Below are positions 1 to 10,075 of a DNA stretch of 64,000 nucleotides, in pieces. Numbering within the stretch: position 1 is the first letter of the stretch; each line of letters opens with the position of its first letter. Made by a program: the position numbers and the translations under genes. The notes beneath the pieces were generated by a model. That model was not told the origin of the DNA. It saw nothing but the letters and a program-made list of their open reading frames with translations, and searched no databases. Origin of the DNA: a bacterium (lineage in GTDB: Bacteria; Armatimonadota; Zipacnadia; Zipacnadales; UBA11051). The DNA lies in the NCBI GenBank assembly GCA_021372615.1, contig JAJFUB010000021.1, forward strand, positions 43,140 through 107,139. The letters run 5' to 3'.

Positions 1-3000
1 CTGTCGGAGTTCCTGCGGCAGATCCCGACGCCTCCCGCCGGCCCTCGGGTTGATGCGGCGGCGGAGCGGCGTTACCGCCAGGCCTTCGCGCCGCTGCTGG
101 CGCTCAAGGGCTGCGAGGACTCGCTGGCCTTCCGGGAAGCGCGCTCCTATGCGCGGCTGTGCCTCGCCGCGAGTCTGCGCCGCAGCGGCGCTGGCGCGGA
201 GGCCGAGCAGGCATACCGGCAGTTGGTCGCCGACGAAACTGCCATGCTGCATGTCCGCGCCCGCGCGATGCTCGCGTTGGGGGACCTGCGGCGCGACCGG
301 AAGCAATACGCGGCCGCCCGGAGCGAGTACCAGAAGGCGTGCGACTTCTTCGTCGCCAAGCACGAGGAGTTCCGGACCGCAGCGATGGAGCGGCTGCGCG
401 ACCTGGAGACGCTCGCCGACGGCCAGCCGTTTCGCACTGAACGCCAGCGCCGGATTGACCGCATCAGCCGGGCCGTGCCCTGGTTCACCGTGGCGCCGGA
501 TGGTGACGATGCCAACCCCGGCACGGCGGTACGGCCCTTCCGCACGCTGGAGCGCGCCCGCGACGCCCTGCGCGAACGCCGCAAGCGCGAGCCTCTCCCG
601 CCCGGCGGTGTCGCCATCGTCCTCACGGGCGGCGTGTATCCCCGACTGAAGGGGAGCTTCGCGCTCACAGCGGAGGATTCAGGAACAGCCGCGGCGCCGG
701 TACTGTACTGCGCGGCGCCGGGCACCAAGCCGATCCTGCGCGCCGGTCAGGCCATCACCGGCTTCCGCCCCCTGGCCGACAGCCCGGCAGCGCAGCGCAT
801 CCCCGAGGCCGCCCGCCCCCACGTGCTACAGGTGGACCTGCGGGCCTCCGGCATCACTGACTTCGGCAAGCTCACGCCGCGCGGCGTTGACTACTTTGGT
901 CCGCTGGTCAATGTGGACACGCCGGCGCATCTGGAACTCTTCTTTGGCGGAGTCCCCATGTCCCTGGCCCGTTGGCCGAACGACACGCCCAAGATGAGCG
1001 AACGCTTTGCGCTCATCGAGACGGGCGACCAGGAGGCGGTGCGCGTCGAGGGCCGCACCATGGTCAAGGACTCCAACCTGATCTACTACTCCAACCCCCG
1101 ACAGGACGCCTGGGGCAACGAGCCGGACCCCTGGTTGTTCGGCTACTTCCAGTATGCCTACTTCTCCTCGTACCGCCGGCTGCTGGGGGTGGAACCGGAC
1201 AAGAAGCGAATGCGAGTCGAACTCGGTGGGCCCGGGCAGCATCCCAACGTAGTCAAGGGGTCGCCCTACCAGGGCATCAATCTGCTGTGTGAGTTGGACA
1301 GCCCCGGCGAGTGGTACCTGGACCGCGCCACCGGCCTCCTCTACTTCTGGCCACCGAAGCCCCTGCAGGGCACCGAGGCGGTCGCCTCGATGCTCGAGGT
1401 GCCCGTGATCACGATGGACAACACCTCGCACGTCATCCTGCGCGGGCTGACCGTCGAGGCCGGCCGGCACCACGGCGTGACGATCAAGGACGGCGAGGAC
1501 GTGCTGTTGGCGGGCTGCACCATCCGCGACATGGGCTGCAAGGGCGCCGAGATCAACGGGGGGCAAGGGCACGCGCTGGTCGGCTGCGACCTGTCCTATC
1601 TGGGCAACGCCGGGGTGACGGTCTCCGGCGGCGATCTGCCCACACTGAAGCCCTCTGGGCACGTGGTGGAGAACTGCCACATCCACCACTACGCCACCTG
1701 GAATCGCGGCGCGTACCAACCGGCCATCAGCGTGAAGGGCGTCGGGGTGCGCATGTCCCACTGCCTGATCCACGACGCGCCGCACCAGGCGTTCCTGCTG
1801 GGCGGTAACGACCACATCACCGAGTACTGCGAGGTCCACGACGTCGCGCACGAGGCCGGCGACGCCGGCGCCTGGTACATGTATGGCGTCGTGGCGGCCC
1901 TGGCGGAGCGGGGGAACGTGGTGCGCTACAACTACTGGCACCACCTGCCGCAAAACGACACCCTGGCGAAGTACCACTGCGTCTGCCGCATGGGCGTGTA
2001 CATTGACAACGTCAACGGCGGCGTCACCGTCTACGGCAACGTCTTCTCGCGGGTGGACGTGGATGCCGGCGCTGTCTTCTTCGGCGGCAGCGACGACATC
2101 GTCGAGAACAACGTGTTCCACCGGTGCCGGCAGGCCGTGCGCATGGATGATCGCTCGTGGGTCTACGGCAAGGCGTACCAGGGCCTGGACGCGTATCTGG
2201 CCAAGATGAAGGTCACCGAGCCGCCCTGGAGCGTCCGCTACCCTCGGCTCACGACCATCAAGCCGCATACCGAGGATCTGACGCTGATCGTCCGCGGCAA
2301 CGTGGTCGCCCGTAACATCGCGCAGGGGTGCGATAGCTTCCTGTCCGCCAATGCCACTACAGCCCGCTACGCCCGGATCGAGCGCAACTGGGAAAAGGGC
2401 GATCCCGGCATGCGCAGCGCCGACACCGGCGACTTCGGGCTGAAGCCCCGCGCGCCGGCCCTCACGGACTGCTTCTTCGAGCCGCTGCCGCTGCAGCAGA
2501 TGGGCCTGTACAACGACCCGCTGCGGGCTTCCTGGCCGGTCGTGCACCCCAGCGGCAACTACGAGACCCTCACGCGCGACACCACGAAGATTGACAGGGC
2601 GGACCGTACACCACTGGCCAAGATGCCGGTGTGCAAGGCGACGCCCCGCACGGCCGAGATCCACATTGACGGTGTGCTGGACCCGAAGGAATGGGGGGGC
2701 CTCGATGCAGCTCAGGGCTTCGCGCTGACGCGCAATCCCGACAACGCGCAGACGAAGGCGCAGCCCAGCATGATGTGGCTGCGGCGTGATGCGGAGTGCC
2801 TCTACCTCGCCCTGCGTAACGACCTGGAGCCGGGCATGGAGGCCAGGCCCAAAGGCAACTCCCCCTCCTGGTGGGGTGAGGCGGACATTGCCGAGGTCAT
2901 CTTCGAGGGAGTGGGGGGCGACTGGTGGCCGTCGGACACGGGCCATGGCCCGCTGTTCTACCTGGTGGGCGACAGTGCGGGCGCTTTCGACAGCTACGCG

Positions 3001-3270
3001 GTGGCGGGCCTGCCCAAGGCCCGCGCCGACGGATTGCGGGGGGCGGTGCAGTATGCGGCCGCCGCGCGGCCAGGTAGCTGGACCGCCGAGTGGCGTGTGC
3101 CCCTGTCGGCCCTGGGGCTGGATCCGAAGGCGGCCAAGGGGTGCTGTTTCAACGTGGGGGTACACAAGCCGCGCACTCCCGACGCCTCCGCCAACGACAA
3201 GTGGGCAGTGTGGACCGGCACCCAAGGTCCCAACTGGCGTGTCTGGAACGCCGGCTGGCTGGGCCTGTAG
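1..3270 (+). CDS. Right-handed parallel beta-helix protein with C-terminal CBM9-like domain, 5' partial
   Basis: The frame is open from base 1, so the true start lies outside the window and at least 1089 residues are visible. The first roughly 140 residues are helical and TPR-like, including a segment around AYRQLVADET. Next comes a pectate-lyase-type parallel beta-helix beginning near WFTVAPDGDDANPGT and rich in repeating N/G turns such as NNVFH. The last 200 or so residues (from AEIHIDGVLDPKEWGG to the WRVWNAGWLGL end) resemble a CBM9-like sugar-binding module. Inference: an extracellular polysaccharide-binding or polysaccharide-cleaving protein; no export signal can be seen because the N-terminus is missing. 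It converges with the heparinase-like gene, whose stop is 11 bp away. Confidence 0.85.
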   Translation: MSEFLRQIPTPPAGPRVDAAAERRYRQAFAPLLALKGCEDSLAFREARSYARLCLAASLRRSGAGAEAEQAYRQLVADETAMLHVRARAMLALGDLRRDRKQYAAARSEYQKACDFFVAKHEEFRTAAMERLRDLETLADGQPFRTERQRRIDRISRAVPWFTVAPDGDDANPGTAVRPFRTLERARDALRERRKREPLPPGGVAIVLTGGVYPRLKGSFALTAEDSGTAAAPVLYCAAPGTKPILRAGQAITGFRPLADSPAAQRIPEAARPHVLQVDLRASGITDFGKLTPRGVDYFGPLVNVDTPAHLELFFGGVPMSLARWPNDTPKMSERFALIETGDQEAVRVEGRTMVKDSNLIYYSNPRQDAWGNEPDPWLFGYFQYAYFSSYRRLLGVEPDKKRMRVELGGPGQHPNVVKGSPYQGINLLCELDSPGEWYLDRATGLLYFWPPKPLQGTEAVASMLEVPVITMDNTSHVILRGLTVEAGRHHGVTIKDGEDVLLAGCTIRDMGCKGAEINGGQGHALVGCDLSYLGNAGVTVSGGDLPTLKPSGHVVENCHIHHYATWNRGAYQPAISVKGVGVRMSHCLIHDAPHQAFLLGGNDHITEYCEVHDVAHEAGDAGAWYMYGVVAALAERGNVVRYNYWHHLPQNDTLAKYHCVCRMGVYIDNVNGGVTVYGNVFSRVDVDAGAVFFGGSDDIVENNVFHRCRQAVRMDDRSWVYGKAYQGLDAYLAKMKVTEPPWSVRYPRLTTIKPHTEDLTLIVRGNVVARNIAQGCDSFLSANATTARYARIERNWEKGDPGMRSADTGDFGLKPRAPALTDCFFEPLPLQQMGLYNDPLRASWPVVHPSGNYETLTRDTTKIDRADRTPLAKMPVCKATPRTAEIHIDGVLDPKEWGGLDAAQGFALTRNPDNAQTKAQPSMMWLRRDAECLYLALRNDLEPGMEARPKGNSPSWWGEADIAEVIFEGVGGDWWPSDTGHGPLFYLVGDSAGAFDSYAVAGLPKARADGLRGAVQYAAAARPGSWTAEWRVPLSALGLDPKAAKGCCFNVGVHKPRTPDASANDKWAVWTGTQGPNWRVWNAGWLGL

Positions 3271-3281
3271 GAGTTGTCCTC

Positions 3282-6200
3282 CTATGGGTGCGTCTCGGCC
3301 GTGATCACGCGGAGATGGACGATCGAGTTCCACTCGTTGGTCGTGTTACCGTACCCGCGCAGGCGCACATACTGGACTTCGTGCGGATCAACGGTGTAGG
3401 TCTCCAGGTCAGCCGACTTGCCCGAGCTGGCGCCGTCGAACACCTTGCGCCAGGTCACGCCGTCAGTGCTGGTTTCGAGGGCGAACTTCGCCTGACGTAT
3501 GGCGCCCTGGTGCCACTGGATGCCGACTCCTCTGATCTTCACCGGACGCGCGAGCGTGAGATCGAGCCGGACGTCACGCCCCTCGGCGGCCCAATATTCC
3601 CGGCGGCCGGGGATGTCCGCCAGCATGGCACGCAGGGCCTGCAGGTCGGAGTTCTTGTTCGCCTCGATCCACAGTACGTCACTCTGAGGGCCTGGGCGGC
3701 TCCGGGTGAGCTGCACGCTGTTGGCCGCGTCGTCTCGCACCACGTCCAGACCGGCCACCATGCCGAGCACGCTATCCGGGACGAACCACTCCTTCTGCTC
3801 GTGTACCGCCGGGGCGGGCATCTTGAAGGTGTGGCCGTTCAGGGCGACCTCATCGGCGGCCGCGCGGAAGAGTGCGGTCCGATTGCCGGCTCTGGCGCGC
3901 AAGCCTCCGTCGGCCTCGACGGCTTCAAGACCGAGGGCCTTGAGGATTGCGGTCGCGGGGACCAGCAGGCATGTGCCCGCGGTCCGCGTGGGCGGAGCGG
4001 GGAGGGGGCGCCCGTCGAGGAACACACGGTTGGCGAGCGGTGGCGCCAGGCGCGGCATGCAACCCGGCGGGACATGGAACTCGGGGGCGCCGGGCAGCGC
4101 TTGCGGCCGCACCATCAGATCACCGCCCGGCACGATGGCGAACGCCGTGTTCTGGCCGGGCGCGACGCGGGCATTGAACCGGATCTTGTGGTCTGGGGAC
4201 TCAATGCTCCAGTCGCCCGGGGCCAGGCCTGTGAGCAACAACTGCTGCTGCTTGCCCGTCGGAACATGAACCTGGAACGGCCCGTCCAGCAGTCTGCCAC
4301 TCTTGCTCAACACGACCACTCGGTCGGCCAGCGCAAGTGTGAAGGTGGTGGGGGACTCGGCCAGGGCCACCGGGAGCCGCGGCGCCTCCTCGTCCGACAT
4401 CGGCATGACCGCCAGGAAAGCGTCGCTCGCCTGCTCCCGCTTGGGGGAGAACATGACGCGGCAGCCGTGCCCCTCCGGTTTGGACGGGTAGGGCGCCGTG
4501 AACTGCTGCCCGAACACACTGTTGGCCTCTTCGCCCTTCAGGATCTGCAACTCGCGCTCGTCCGGAGTCGGGAGCAGCATGTGCACGTCCACCTTGCCAG
4601 CTAGCCCCAGGGCGCTGTTCCTGAGGACCACGCCGTCGGCGGTCTGTTCCGGCGGGTTCAGCGCGTTCAACTGCCAGACCTTGCGGAACTCGGGCTTGGC
4701 TGCCGTGACGTTGTCGAGGACGATGAGCGCCGCCGGCGTCTGCTCGTTGTTGAGATTGAGGAAGCAGAACGTGCGCACATACTCCTTGATCTTCTCGCTG
4801 TAGGCCGACTTCAGGTCCACTGCGAAGTAGCTGAAGAAGGGGCGCTGCGGCACGGGGCCGAAGCTGGCCGAGATCTTGCTGCCGTGAGCGAGCGCCGGGT
4901 TACTGGTCGCGTCCTGGGGAGTGCTGGGGCAGCCGCGGTTGAAGCGCGTGCCGCCATCATTCGCGGTCGTGCCCGGGAACTTCTCGTCCGGGTCCACCAC
5001 CAGCAGCATGCTGTGCGCGACCGACCGCTTGCAGAAGTTGGTGTCGTAGGGGGTGCCGTAGAAATGGTACTGGCCCAGATCCACCGCCTGCAGGCCGCGG
5101 TAGTAGATCTGGAAGCTGCCCGCGTCGGAATGCTGATGGTTGCCGAAATGGTAGCCGCCCCCCTTCATCTCCACCACGGCGTCGGCGGTGTTCGCACCCA
5201 GATTCCAACCCGTCCGGGCCACCATGGACCCGAGCACCGGGCCGAAGTCAAGGGTGAGCGGCAGGTCGTCGAGACTCTTCTGCGCCACCAGGTTGGGGTC
5301 GTTGAGCAGCAAGTAGGGAATGGGGTCGCCAGCGGTGCCGCCCTGGCGCTGGAAGTCGCCCTTGATGATCGGGTCGGCGGTGTAGGCGTACGCGAGCAGG
5401 GGCGTCAGCCCGAGATTCACCTGCTGGCCATCTGAGAAGCCATCGCCATCGCGGAGCATCTGTCCGATAGGCAGGCGCATGTAGAGCCAGAACTTGTAGA
5501 CGTCACCGATGTTGCCGTCGAAGACCGGTCTGCCGGTCATGCGGCGGAGCAGCCAGGCGGCGTGGAGATCCCAGCCGAACCGATAGGGCCCGTAGCTGAC
5601 GCCCTGGTTGTGCCGCGGCGACTGGTACTCGAAACGGCGCATCGGCACCAGTTCCTCGAGGATGCGGTAGGCACAGTAGCGATACGGCAGGGGATCCTCG
5701 TCATAGATGGCGATGGCCATGCTGAGCAGGTCGCGGTTCACCTGCGCCTCATTACCATGCCCGTTGATGATTGACTGCCGGAACGGGGGCCAGCCGATCT
5801 CCATGTCATCGGCCAGGCGCATCAGGTCCTTGCGGATGCTCTCCCGGTCTGCCGGCGCCATCACGTCGTAGCACCAGTCATAGACCAGCGCGCCCGAGTA
5901 GATGGCCCGGCCGATCTCCCGGGTGATGTCGAGCAGGTTGTCGAACTGGACCGCCGCCAGGTAGGTACGCATCAGGGCCACAGCTTCGAGGCCACGCTCC
6001 CGGTCACCGGCCATCAGGTGGACGAACGCCTTGGCCACGGCAGCCTGCTCCAGCGTGGCGTTGTAGCCTACCTCCGCGTTGGGGGCGACGCTGAACGCGA
6101 ACGGCTTTGTCGCCTGCTCTCTGACTCGCGCCCACACGGGGGCATTCTCGCCCTGGTCCAGGTTGGCCCGCACTTGCGCCAGCGACGCTTCGTTCACCCA

Positions 6201-6794
6201 CAGGCGCGGCCGGGACTGGGGCGGCACGATGGTCGGCTGATACGCGGCCGCCGCGGCCGGGACTGCCGGGGGCGTGTAGGCTGCGATCTGCAGGGCGTCG
6301 AGCCGCATTCCTTCCGGCAGCCAGACCCGGATCTCCTGCTCCTGGCCGTTCAGATCGAACTTGCCGGTGGCCTGCGTGCAACTGCCCGGCGGGCTCCACG
6401 GCACAAAGACGACCCGCTTGGTGGGGCGACTGCCGTCAACGGAGATCATGAGCCGCAGCGAGGCGCTCTTCCCGGAGGCCGCCTTCATCGCGGCGGTGCC
6501 CTTGGCGTCTGTGGCCGCGTGGGTGCGAATCCAGTAGCGACCGGCCTGCGGCGCCTTCACCGTGAACACCAGGTCCGGCGCACTATCGGGCAGGCCGACG
6601 TTGCTGACCACCCCCTCCTTGAGCGACACGCCATGCTTGCTCGGAAAGGTGTCCTGCCCGACCACTTCCGCTCGATCCGTGCTGATCTGCGCGGCTTCGG
6701 CCTCGAGGGTGAGCGGGTCGCCGAACGCCGTGCTGGCCAGTGCGCCCATCAGGATCAGGCAGCCAAGCCAGACTACGAGTCTTGCCGTCAGCAT
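3282..6794 (-). CDS. Secreted heparinase II/III-like polysaccharide lyase, multidomain
   Basis: 1170 residues from ATG 6794. I chose this start over the longer open frame because it begins a clean signal peptide (MLTARLVVWLGCLILMGALA). Domains in order: CBM6/35-like sugar-binding region (about 26-185), heparinase-type alpha/alpha toroid (about 195-520), heparinase II/III-like beta domain with the family's GNHQHSDAGSF motif, a copper-amine-oxidase-N-like stalk domain (NRVFLDGRPLP to FVPDSVLGMVAGL), and a C-terminal F5/8 type C (discoidin) domain ending near YVRLRGYGN. Known family role: beta-elimination of uronic-acid polysaccharides outside the cytoplasm. The exact substrate cannot be read from sequence. 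It lies downstream of the DUF4838 gene on the same strand after a 214 bp gap, so it may have its own promoter. Confidence 0.9.
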   Translation of the reverse strand: MLTARLVVWLGCLILMGALASTAFGDPLTLEAEAAQISTDRAEVVGQDTFPSKHGVSLKEGVVSNVGLPDSAPDLVFTVKAPQAGRYWIRTHAATDAKGTAAMKAASGKSASLRLMISVDGSRPTKRVVFVPWSPPGSCTQATGKFDLNGQEQEIRVWLPEGMRLDALQIAAYTPPAVPAAAAAYQPTIVPPQSRPRLWVNEASLAQVRANLDQGENAPVWARVREQATKPFAFSVAPNAEVGYNATLEQAAVAKAFVHLMAGDRERGLEAVALMRTYLAAVQFDNLLDITREIGRAIYSGALVYDWCYDVMAPADRESIRKDLMRLADDMEIGWPPFRQSIINGHGNEAQVNRDLLSMAIAIYDEDPLPYRYCAYRILEELVPMRRFEYQSPRHNQGVSYGPYRFGWDLHAAWLLRRMTGRPVFDGNIGDVYKFWLYMRLPIGQMLRDGDGFSDGQQVNLGLTPLLAYAYTADPIIKGDFQRQGGTAGDPIPYLLLNDPNLVAQKSLDDLPLTLDFGPVLGSMVARTGWNLGANTADAVVEMKGGGYHFGNHQHSDAGSFQIYYRGLQAVDLGQYHFYGTPYDTNFCKRSVAHSMLLVVDPDEKFPGTTANDGGTRFNRGCPSTPQDATSNPALAHGSKISASFGPVPQRPFFSYFAVDLKSAYSEKIKEYVRTFCFLNLNNEQTPAALIVLDNVTAAKPEFRKVWQLNALNPPEQTADGVVLRNSALGLAGKVDVHMLLPTPDERELQILKGEEANSVFGQQFTAPYPSKPEGHGCRVMFSPKREQASDAFLAVMPMSDEEAPRLPVALAESPTTFTLALADRVVVLSKSGRLLDGPFQVHVPTGKQQQLLLTGLAPGDWSIESPDHKIRFNARVAPGQNTAFAIVPGGDLMVRPQALPGAPEFHVPPGCMPRLAPPLANRVFLDGRPLPAPPTRTAGTCLLVPATAILKALGLEAVEADGGLRARAGNRTALFRAAADEVALNGHTFKMPAPAVHEQKEWFVPDSVLGMVAGLDVVRDDAANSVQLTRSRPGPQSDVLWIEANKNSDLQALRAMLADIPGRREYWAAEGRDVRLDLTLARPVKIRGVGIQWHQGAIRQAKFALETSTDGVTWRKVFDGASSGKSADLETYTVDPHEVQYVRLRGYGNTTNEWNSIVHLRVITAETHP

Positions 6795-7008
6795 GGTGTC
6801 AGTCTTCTCTCTTCTGGGGGTCGTGTTCCCGGAACGCGCGGGGCCTGTGCCCCTGCTGGGAACTCGTGAGGCCTGCGTCGGGCTGCTGCTCACGCCTCGC
6901 GCGGGTGTCGGGCTGTTTCGGCGCGATGCGCGGCGGCACCTTGGTGACGCGGCAGGGCGTCCTGATGGAGTCACCGTCGGTTCCGCCAGCGCCCGGGCGC
7001 GCCCCCGG

Positions 7009-9417
7009 CTACTGGCCGGACTGCCTGACCAGGATGATCCGGTCCACCAACACCAGGTCGTCCCGCGCCGGGCCGCCGTAGGAGGGCCCGTCGAACTTGA
7101 GCGACACCCAGGCCTGCCAGGTGTTGTCCACGCCGGGCTCGTAGACCCGCGTTCCGACCTCCAGATGCGTCCCCCAGCTTTGGGCCGAGAACCAGATCCA
7201 GCTATCCGCCGTCACGGTGATCTCGCCGAGCTGGTAGAGACGGTACACGCCCGGCGTGATCTGGTCTCGCGGGATGCTCACCCGCGCCCCGTGCACACCG
7301 GAGGGCGTGCCCGGCGGCGGATCGTGGGCGGTCCACTGGTAGAAGCCCATCTGGAAAGGCAGATCGGGCAGATCCACGGTGGCGGCGTAGCCGAAGGCCG
7401 CCTGGGGATCGGCGACGGTCTTGCGGCCCGACTTGTGGCTGTAGTTCTTCGGCAGGTACTGGCGCACCGTGTCTGGAGGTGTGCCTGCCAGCCGCTCCGG
7501 TAGCGGCTTTGCCTGGCCGCCGCCGGCGATCACTGCCAGCAGGTCCTGGAGCGTCTCCGCGCCCAGCGGCCGGTGCTTCATGCCCGCCGGGGCCGACGCG
7601 TTGTTGACGGACGTGATGCGGTCCGCGACCACTGCCGCGTCCCGGTATGCGTCCGGATGGGCCTTCTGCAGGTCGAACCACTTCCAGAGCGTGGCGAAGT
7701 CGAGTTCCCGGCGCAGCAGGCGGACATTGAGCAATCGCTCCGTGTCCGCGGCCACCCGCTGCTCCATCTGCTCGAACCAGCCCTGCCAGCGGTGGATGTT
7801 GTCCGGGGTCAGGTACGGGAAGGTGCGGTCATCGAGGTTGGGGGAGGTGTAGGTGACTCCGGGCGGCAGCTCGCGCATGGCCTTGCGGCCGTCTTCGAGG
7901 GCCTGCAGATACTGCCGTGCCAGCGGTGCGGCCGCGCCGTACTGGTGGTCCGTGAACTCGCGGATGATGGCGTCGGTGTCGCAGTTGACGTCCTGCAGGA
8001 GCTTGAGGAACAGGTACGTCTGCAGCTCGCCCAGGCCGGCCCGCTGCAGGTACTTGCAGTGATCGGTGAAGAACCCGCGCACCCCGGCCCGGTACATCAG
8101 GCGCACCTGGTTGATGTTGCGCTCCAGGTTGCCGAGGGGCATCTCGATGCCGGTTCCCCAGGGGTTGGGGTAAAGCCAGGCCCAGAGGTTGCCGGGGGCC
8201 GCGATGGCATTCCAGGCCTTCAGGTCGGCGTAGGTTTCCTGGAGCCGCGGGTCCGGGTGCGTCCAGTCGGCGAAGTAGCAGTCCTCAATCGGCGCGAAGG
8301 AGATGATCAGGTTGGGCGGTAGCCTCTGCCCCTTGGGGAGCAGGGGCGGCTTCTGGGTCTGGCTGCGCCGGTAGGCGATGGTCCGGACGAAGACGCCGGG
8401 ATGCTCCCGCTGCAGTAGGGCGCACAACTCCAGGTCATAGTCGAGCAGCGGCCCTCCCGGGCTCTGGTACTTCTGCTCCAGGGCCACGCAGGCCGGACAC
8501 CAGCACAGCCGGCCGGGTGTATCATTGGCATCCAGGGTGATGATCCGGTTGCCGGACTCCGCGGCCAGATGTCTCAACACGTTGGCGGTGAGTTCGCGCC
8601 GCAGCGCCGGATTGCCGAAACACAGTTGCATGGTCGGGACACGCTTGCCGGTGGCATTCATGGAGAAGAAATCGGGGTTGGTCGCGAAGTAGTCCTGACG
8701 CGGCAGCCAGGTGAAGTCGCGGCGCAGATAGGGGGTCTCGGGCGACGGCGGGATGTACGTGAACAGGCTGTGCACGAACTTGTCGTTGCGCAGGTACGGC
8801 ACGAAGGGAGACGCCGGGTCCTTGCCCCACTTCTCCGAGGCCATGTTCATGCCGTTCTGGTAGTAGAAGTCAGGGCCCCAGTACAGCGTCAACTCGCGGC
8901 TCGGAAAGGAGAACCCGCGCCTTCGGTTGAACGGGTTCAGCGTCACGCTGGGCCGGGCCGGGACCACAGGCTTCTCGTATACCGAGTACCAGCGCCACCC
9001 CACCGAGTTCTCGAGGAACTCCATCACCGCGTGCAGGTTGCCGTGAATGCCCTGGCCATACAGGAAGATGTCCGCGCCGCGGCTGCGCGAGACGTGCTCC
9101 TGCTCCTTGAGCGACTTCAGCGGGTCGCCTCCGAGACGCTTGAGGGCCGGCGCGCTCACCCCGACGAAGACCGCCGGGGCGCCGGCGGGCAACTCCCAAG
9201 CGGCCACGACCGCGAACTCCGCGCCGGTGGTCTGCTTGAGGGTGTCAGCCAGCGTCTGCACCGCAAAGTCGTCCACCCTGGAGGGCTGGTCCGGCCGCAC
9301 GATGCGGTAGCGGGTGGCGCCGTTGGCGGACAGAGTGAGTGGTGCTGTGCTCGGCGGGGCGGCATGACCTACGGCCGTCAGGAGGAGAAGTGCTGTGACG
9401 ACAAACGCCCTTGGCAT
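7009..9417 (-). CDS. Secreted DUF4838 domain protein (glycoside-hydrolase-like)
   Basis: 802 residues from ATG 9417, with GGAGAG about 8 bases upstream. Residues 1-18 form a signal peptide (MPRAFVVTALLLLTAVGHA). An alpha-glucuronidase/GH20-type N-terminal fold follows (VQTLADTLKQTTGAEF), then the DUF4838 barrel-like core (SFPSRELTLYWGPDFY; TLDANDTPGRLCWCPAC; GVRGFFTDHCKY) and a C-terminal beta-rich domain. DUF4838 proteins are common in polysaccharide loci and are thought to act on sugars, but their chemistry is poorly defined. Neighbours (heparinase-like enzyme downstream, decayed hydrolase and metallophosphoesterase upstream) fit a secreted degradation cluster. An upstream in-frame extension exists but lacks a plausible leader. 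Confidence 0.88.
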   Translation of the reverse strand: MPRAFVVTALLLLTAVGHAAPPSTAPLTLSANGATRYRIVRPDQPSRVDDFAVQTLADTLKQTTGAEFAVVAAWELPAGAPAVFVGVSAPALKRLGGDPLKSLKEQEHVSRSRGADIFLYGQGIHGNLHAVMEFLENSVGWRWYSVYEKPVVPARPSVTLNPFNRRRGFSFPSRELTLYWGPDFYYQNGMNMASEKWGKDPASPFVPYLRNDKFVHSLFTYIPPSPETPYLRRDFTWLPRQDYFATNPDFFSMNATGKRVPTMQLCFGNPALRRELTANVLRHLAAESGNRIITLDANDTPGRLCWCPACVALEQKYQSPGGPLLDYDLELCALLQREHPGVFVRTIAYRRSQTQKPPLLPKGQRLPPNLIISFAPIEDCYFADWTHPDPRLQETYADLKAWNAIAAPGNLWAWLYPNPWGTGIEMPLGNLERNINQVRLMYRAGVRGFFTDHCKYLQRAGLGELQTYLFLKLLQDVNCDTDAIIREFTDHQYGAAAPLARQYLQALEDGRKAMRELPPGVTYTSPNLDDRTFPYLTPDNIHRWQGWFEQMEQRVAADTERLLNVRLLRRELDFATLWKWFDLQKAHPDAYRDAAVVADRITSVNNASAPAGMKHRPLGAETLQDLLAVIAGGGQAKPLPERLAGTPPDTVRQYLPKNYSHKSGRKTVADPQAAFGYAATVDLPDLPFQMGFYQWTAHDPPPGTPSGVHGARVSIPRDQITPGVYRLYQLGEITVTADSWIWFSAQSWGTHLEVGTRVYEPGVDNTWQAWVSLKFDGPSYGGPARDDLVLVDRIILVRQSGQ

Positions 9418-9567
9418 CGTCTGTCTCTCCGTGGCATAGCAGTACCGCAGCCGGCTGACCGGCCGGAAGTGCGGGCGCCGTCCGCGATGCGACCGCAGGC
9501 CTTCAGTGGGGCCTCTCCGCCTCGCAGTTGCATCTTGCGCCCTGACGGGTTCTCGGAAAGGCAACGG

Positions 9568-10052
9568 CTAGTCGCCCCAGAGCACGAGCCGGAAGCCGCG
9601 CGGAGGGATGGTGTCCTGCCACTGCGACGCCAGCTCGTAGGTCTTCCCCGGGTTCCACACGTCGCTCCCCCGCGCGCCCGCCTTCGCTCCGAGCTTCGCC
9701 AGGTCCAGTTGCAGCGACGCCGCCTGCGCCTCATCCGTGTCGTTCTGCGCCGCCAGCAGCAGTCTCCCCCACGCGAGTAGGCCGAGGCGAGAAGGCGGTT
9801 TGACTGTGGGCTCACCAGCGCCACGCCGCTGCCCTCATGCCGGTACAGGCGGAAGACGACCTCGATGGCAACCGAGAGGCGGTCAGTACTGCCCCTGACG
9901 CCCGCAGCCTGGGCGAGACGGGCTGTGTCAGGGCTTAGTTGCCGGACCGTGGGCGGTGTGGGGCAGGGCTCCGCGTCAGTACGGAACTGGTCCGCCGCCG
10001 CCGGCGCCAGGACCAGCAGAACGGCCATGGACGCGTGACAACGCAACCGCAT
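9568..10052 (-). pseudogene. Decayed secreted hydrolase-like gene (frameshifted and shortened)
   Basis: From ATG 10052 the frame encodes a signal-peptide-like start (MRLRCHASMAVLLVLAPAAA) and then reads VVFRLYRHEGSGVALV. Near position 9810 the coding sense moves to another minus-strand frame, which continues through LLAWGRLLLAAQNDTDEAQ and SLQLDLAKLGAKAG to GFRLVLWGD and a stop at 9570-9568. The two pieces join in protein sense only with a frameshift, and the total of about 160 codons is far shorter than a typical secreted glycosidase. Inference: the remnant of a carbohydrate-active enzyme that lost its middle. The family is not recognised. It sits 23 bp downstream of the metallophosphoesterase gene. 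Confidence 0.6.
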
Positions 10053-10075
10053 GGTCGACTCCCGCGACGAGGCCG

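Noticed and set aside
826..3333. 835-codon open frame opposite the beta-helix gene
   Set aside because: GC-rich antisense shadow with no domain sense; the plus strand encodes a clear protein.
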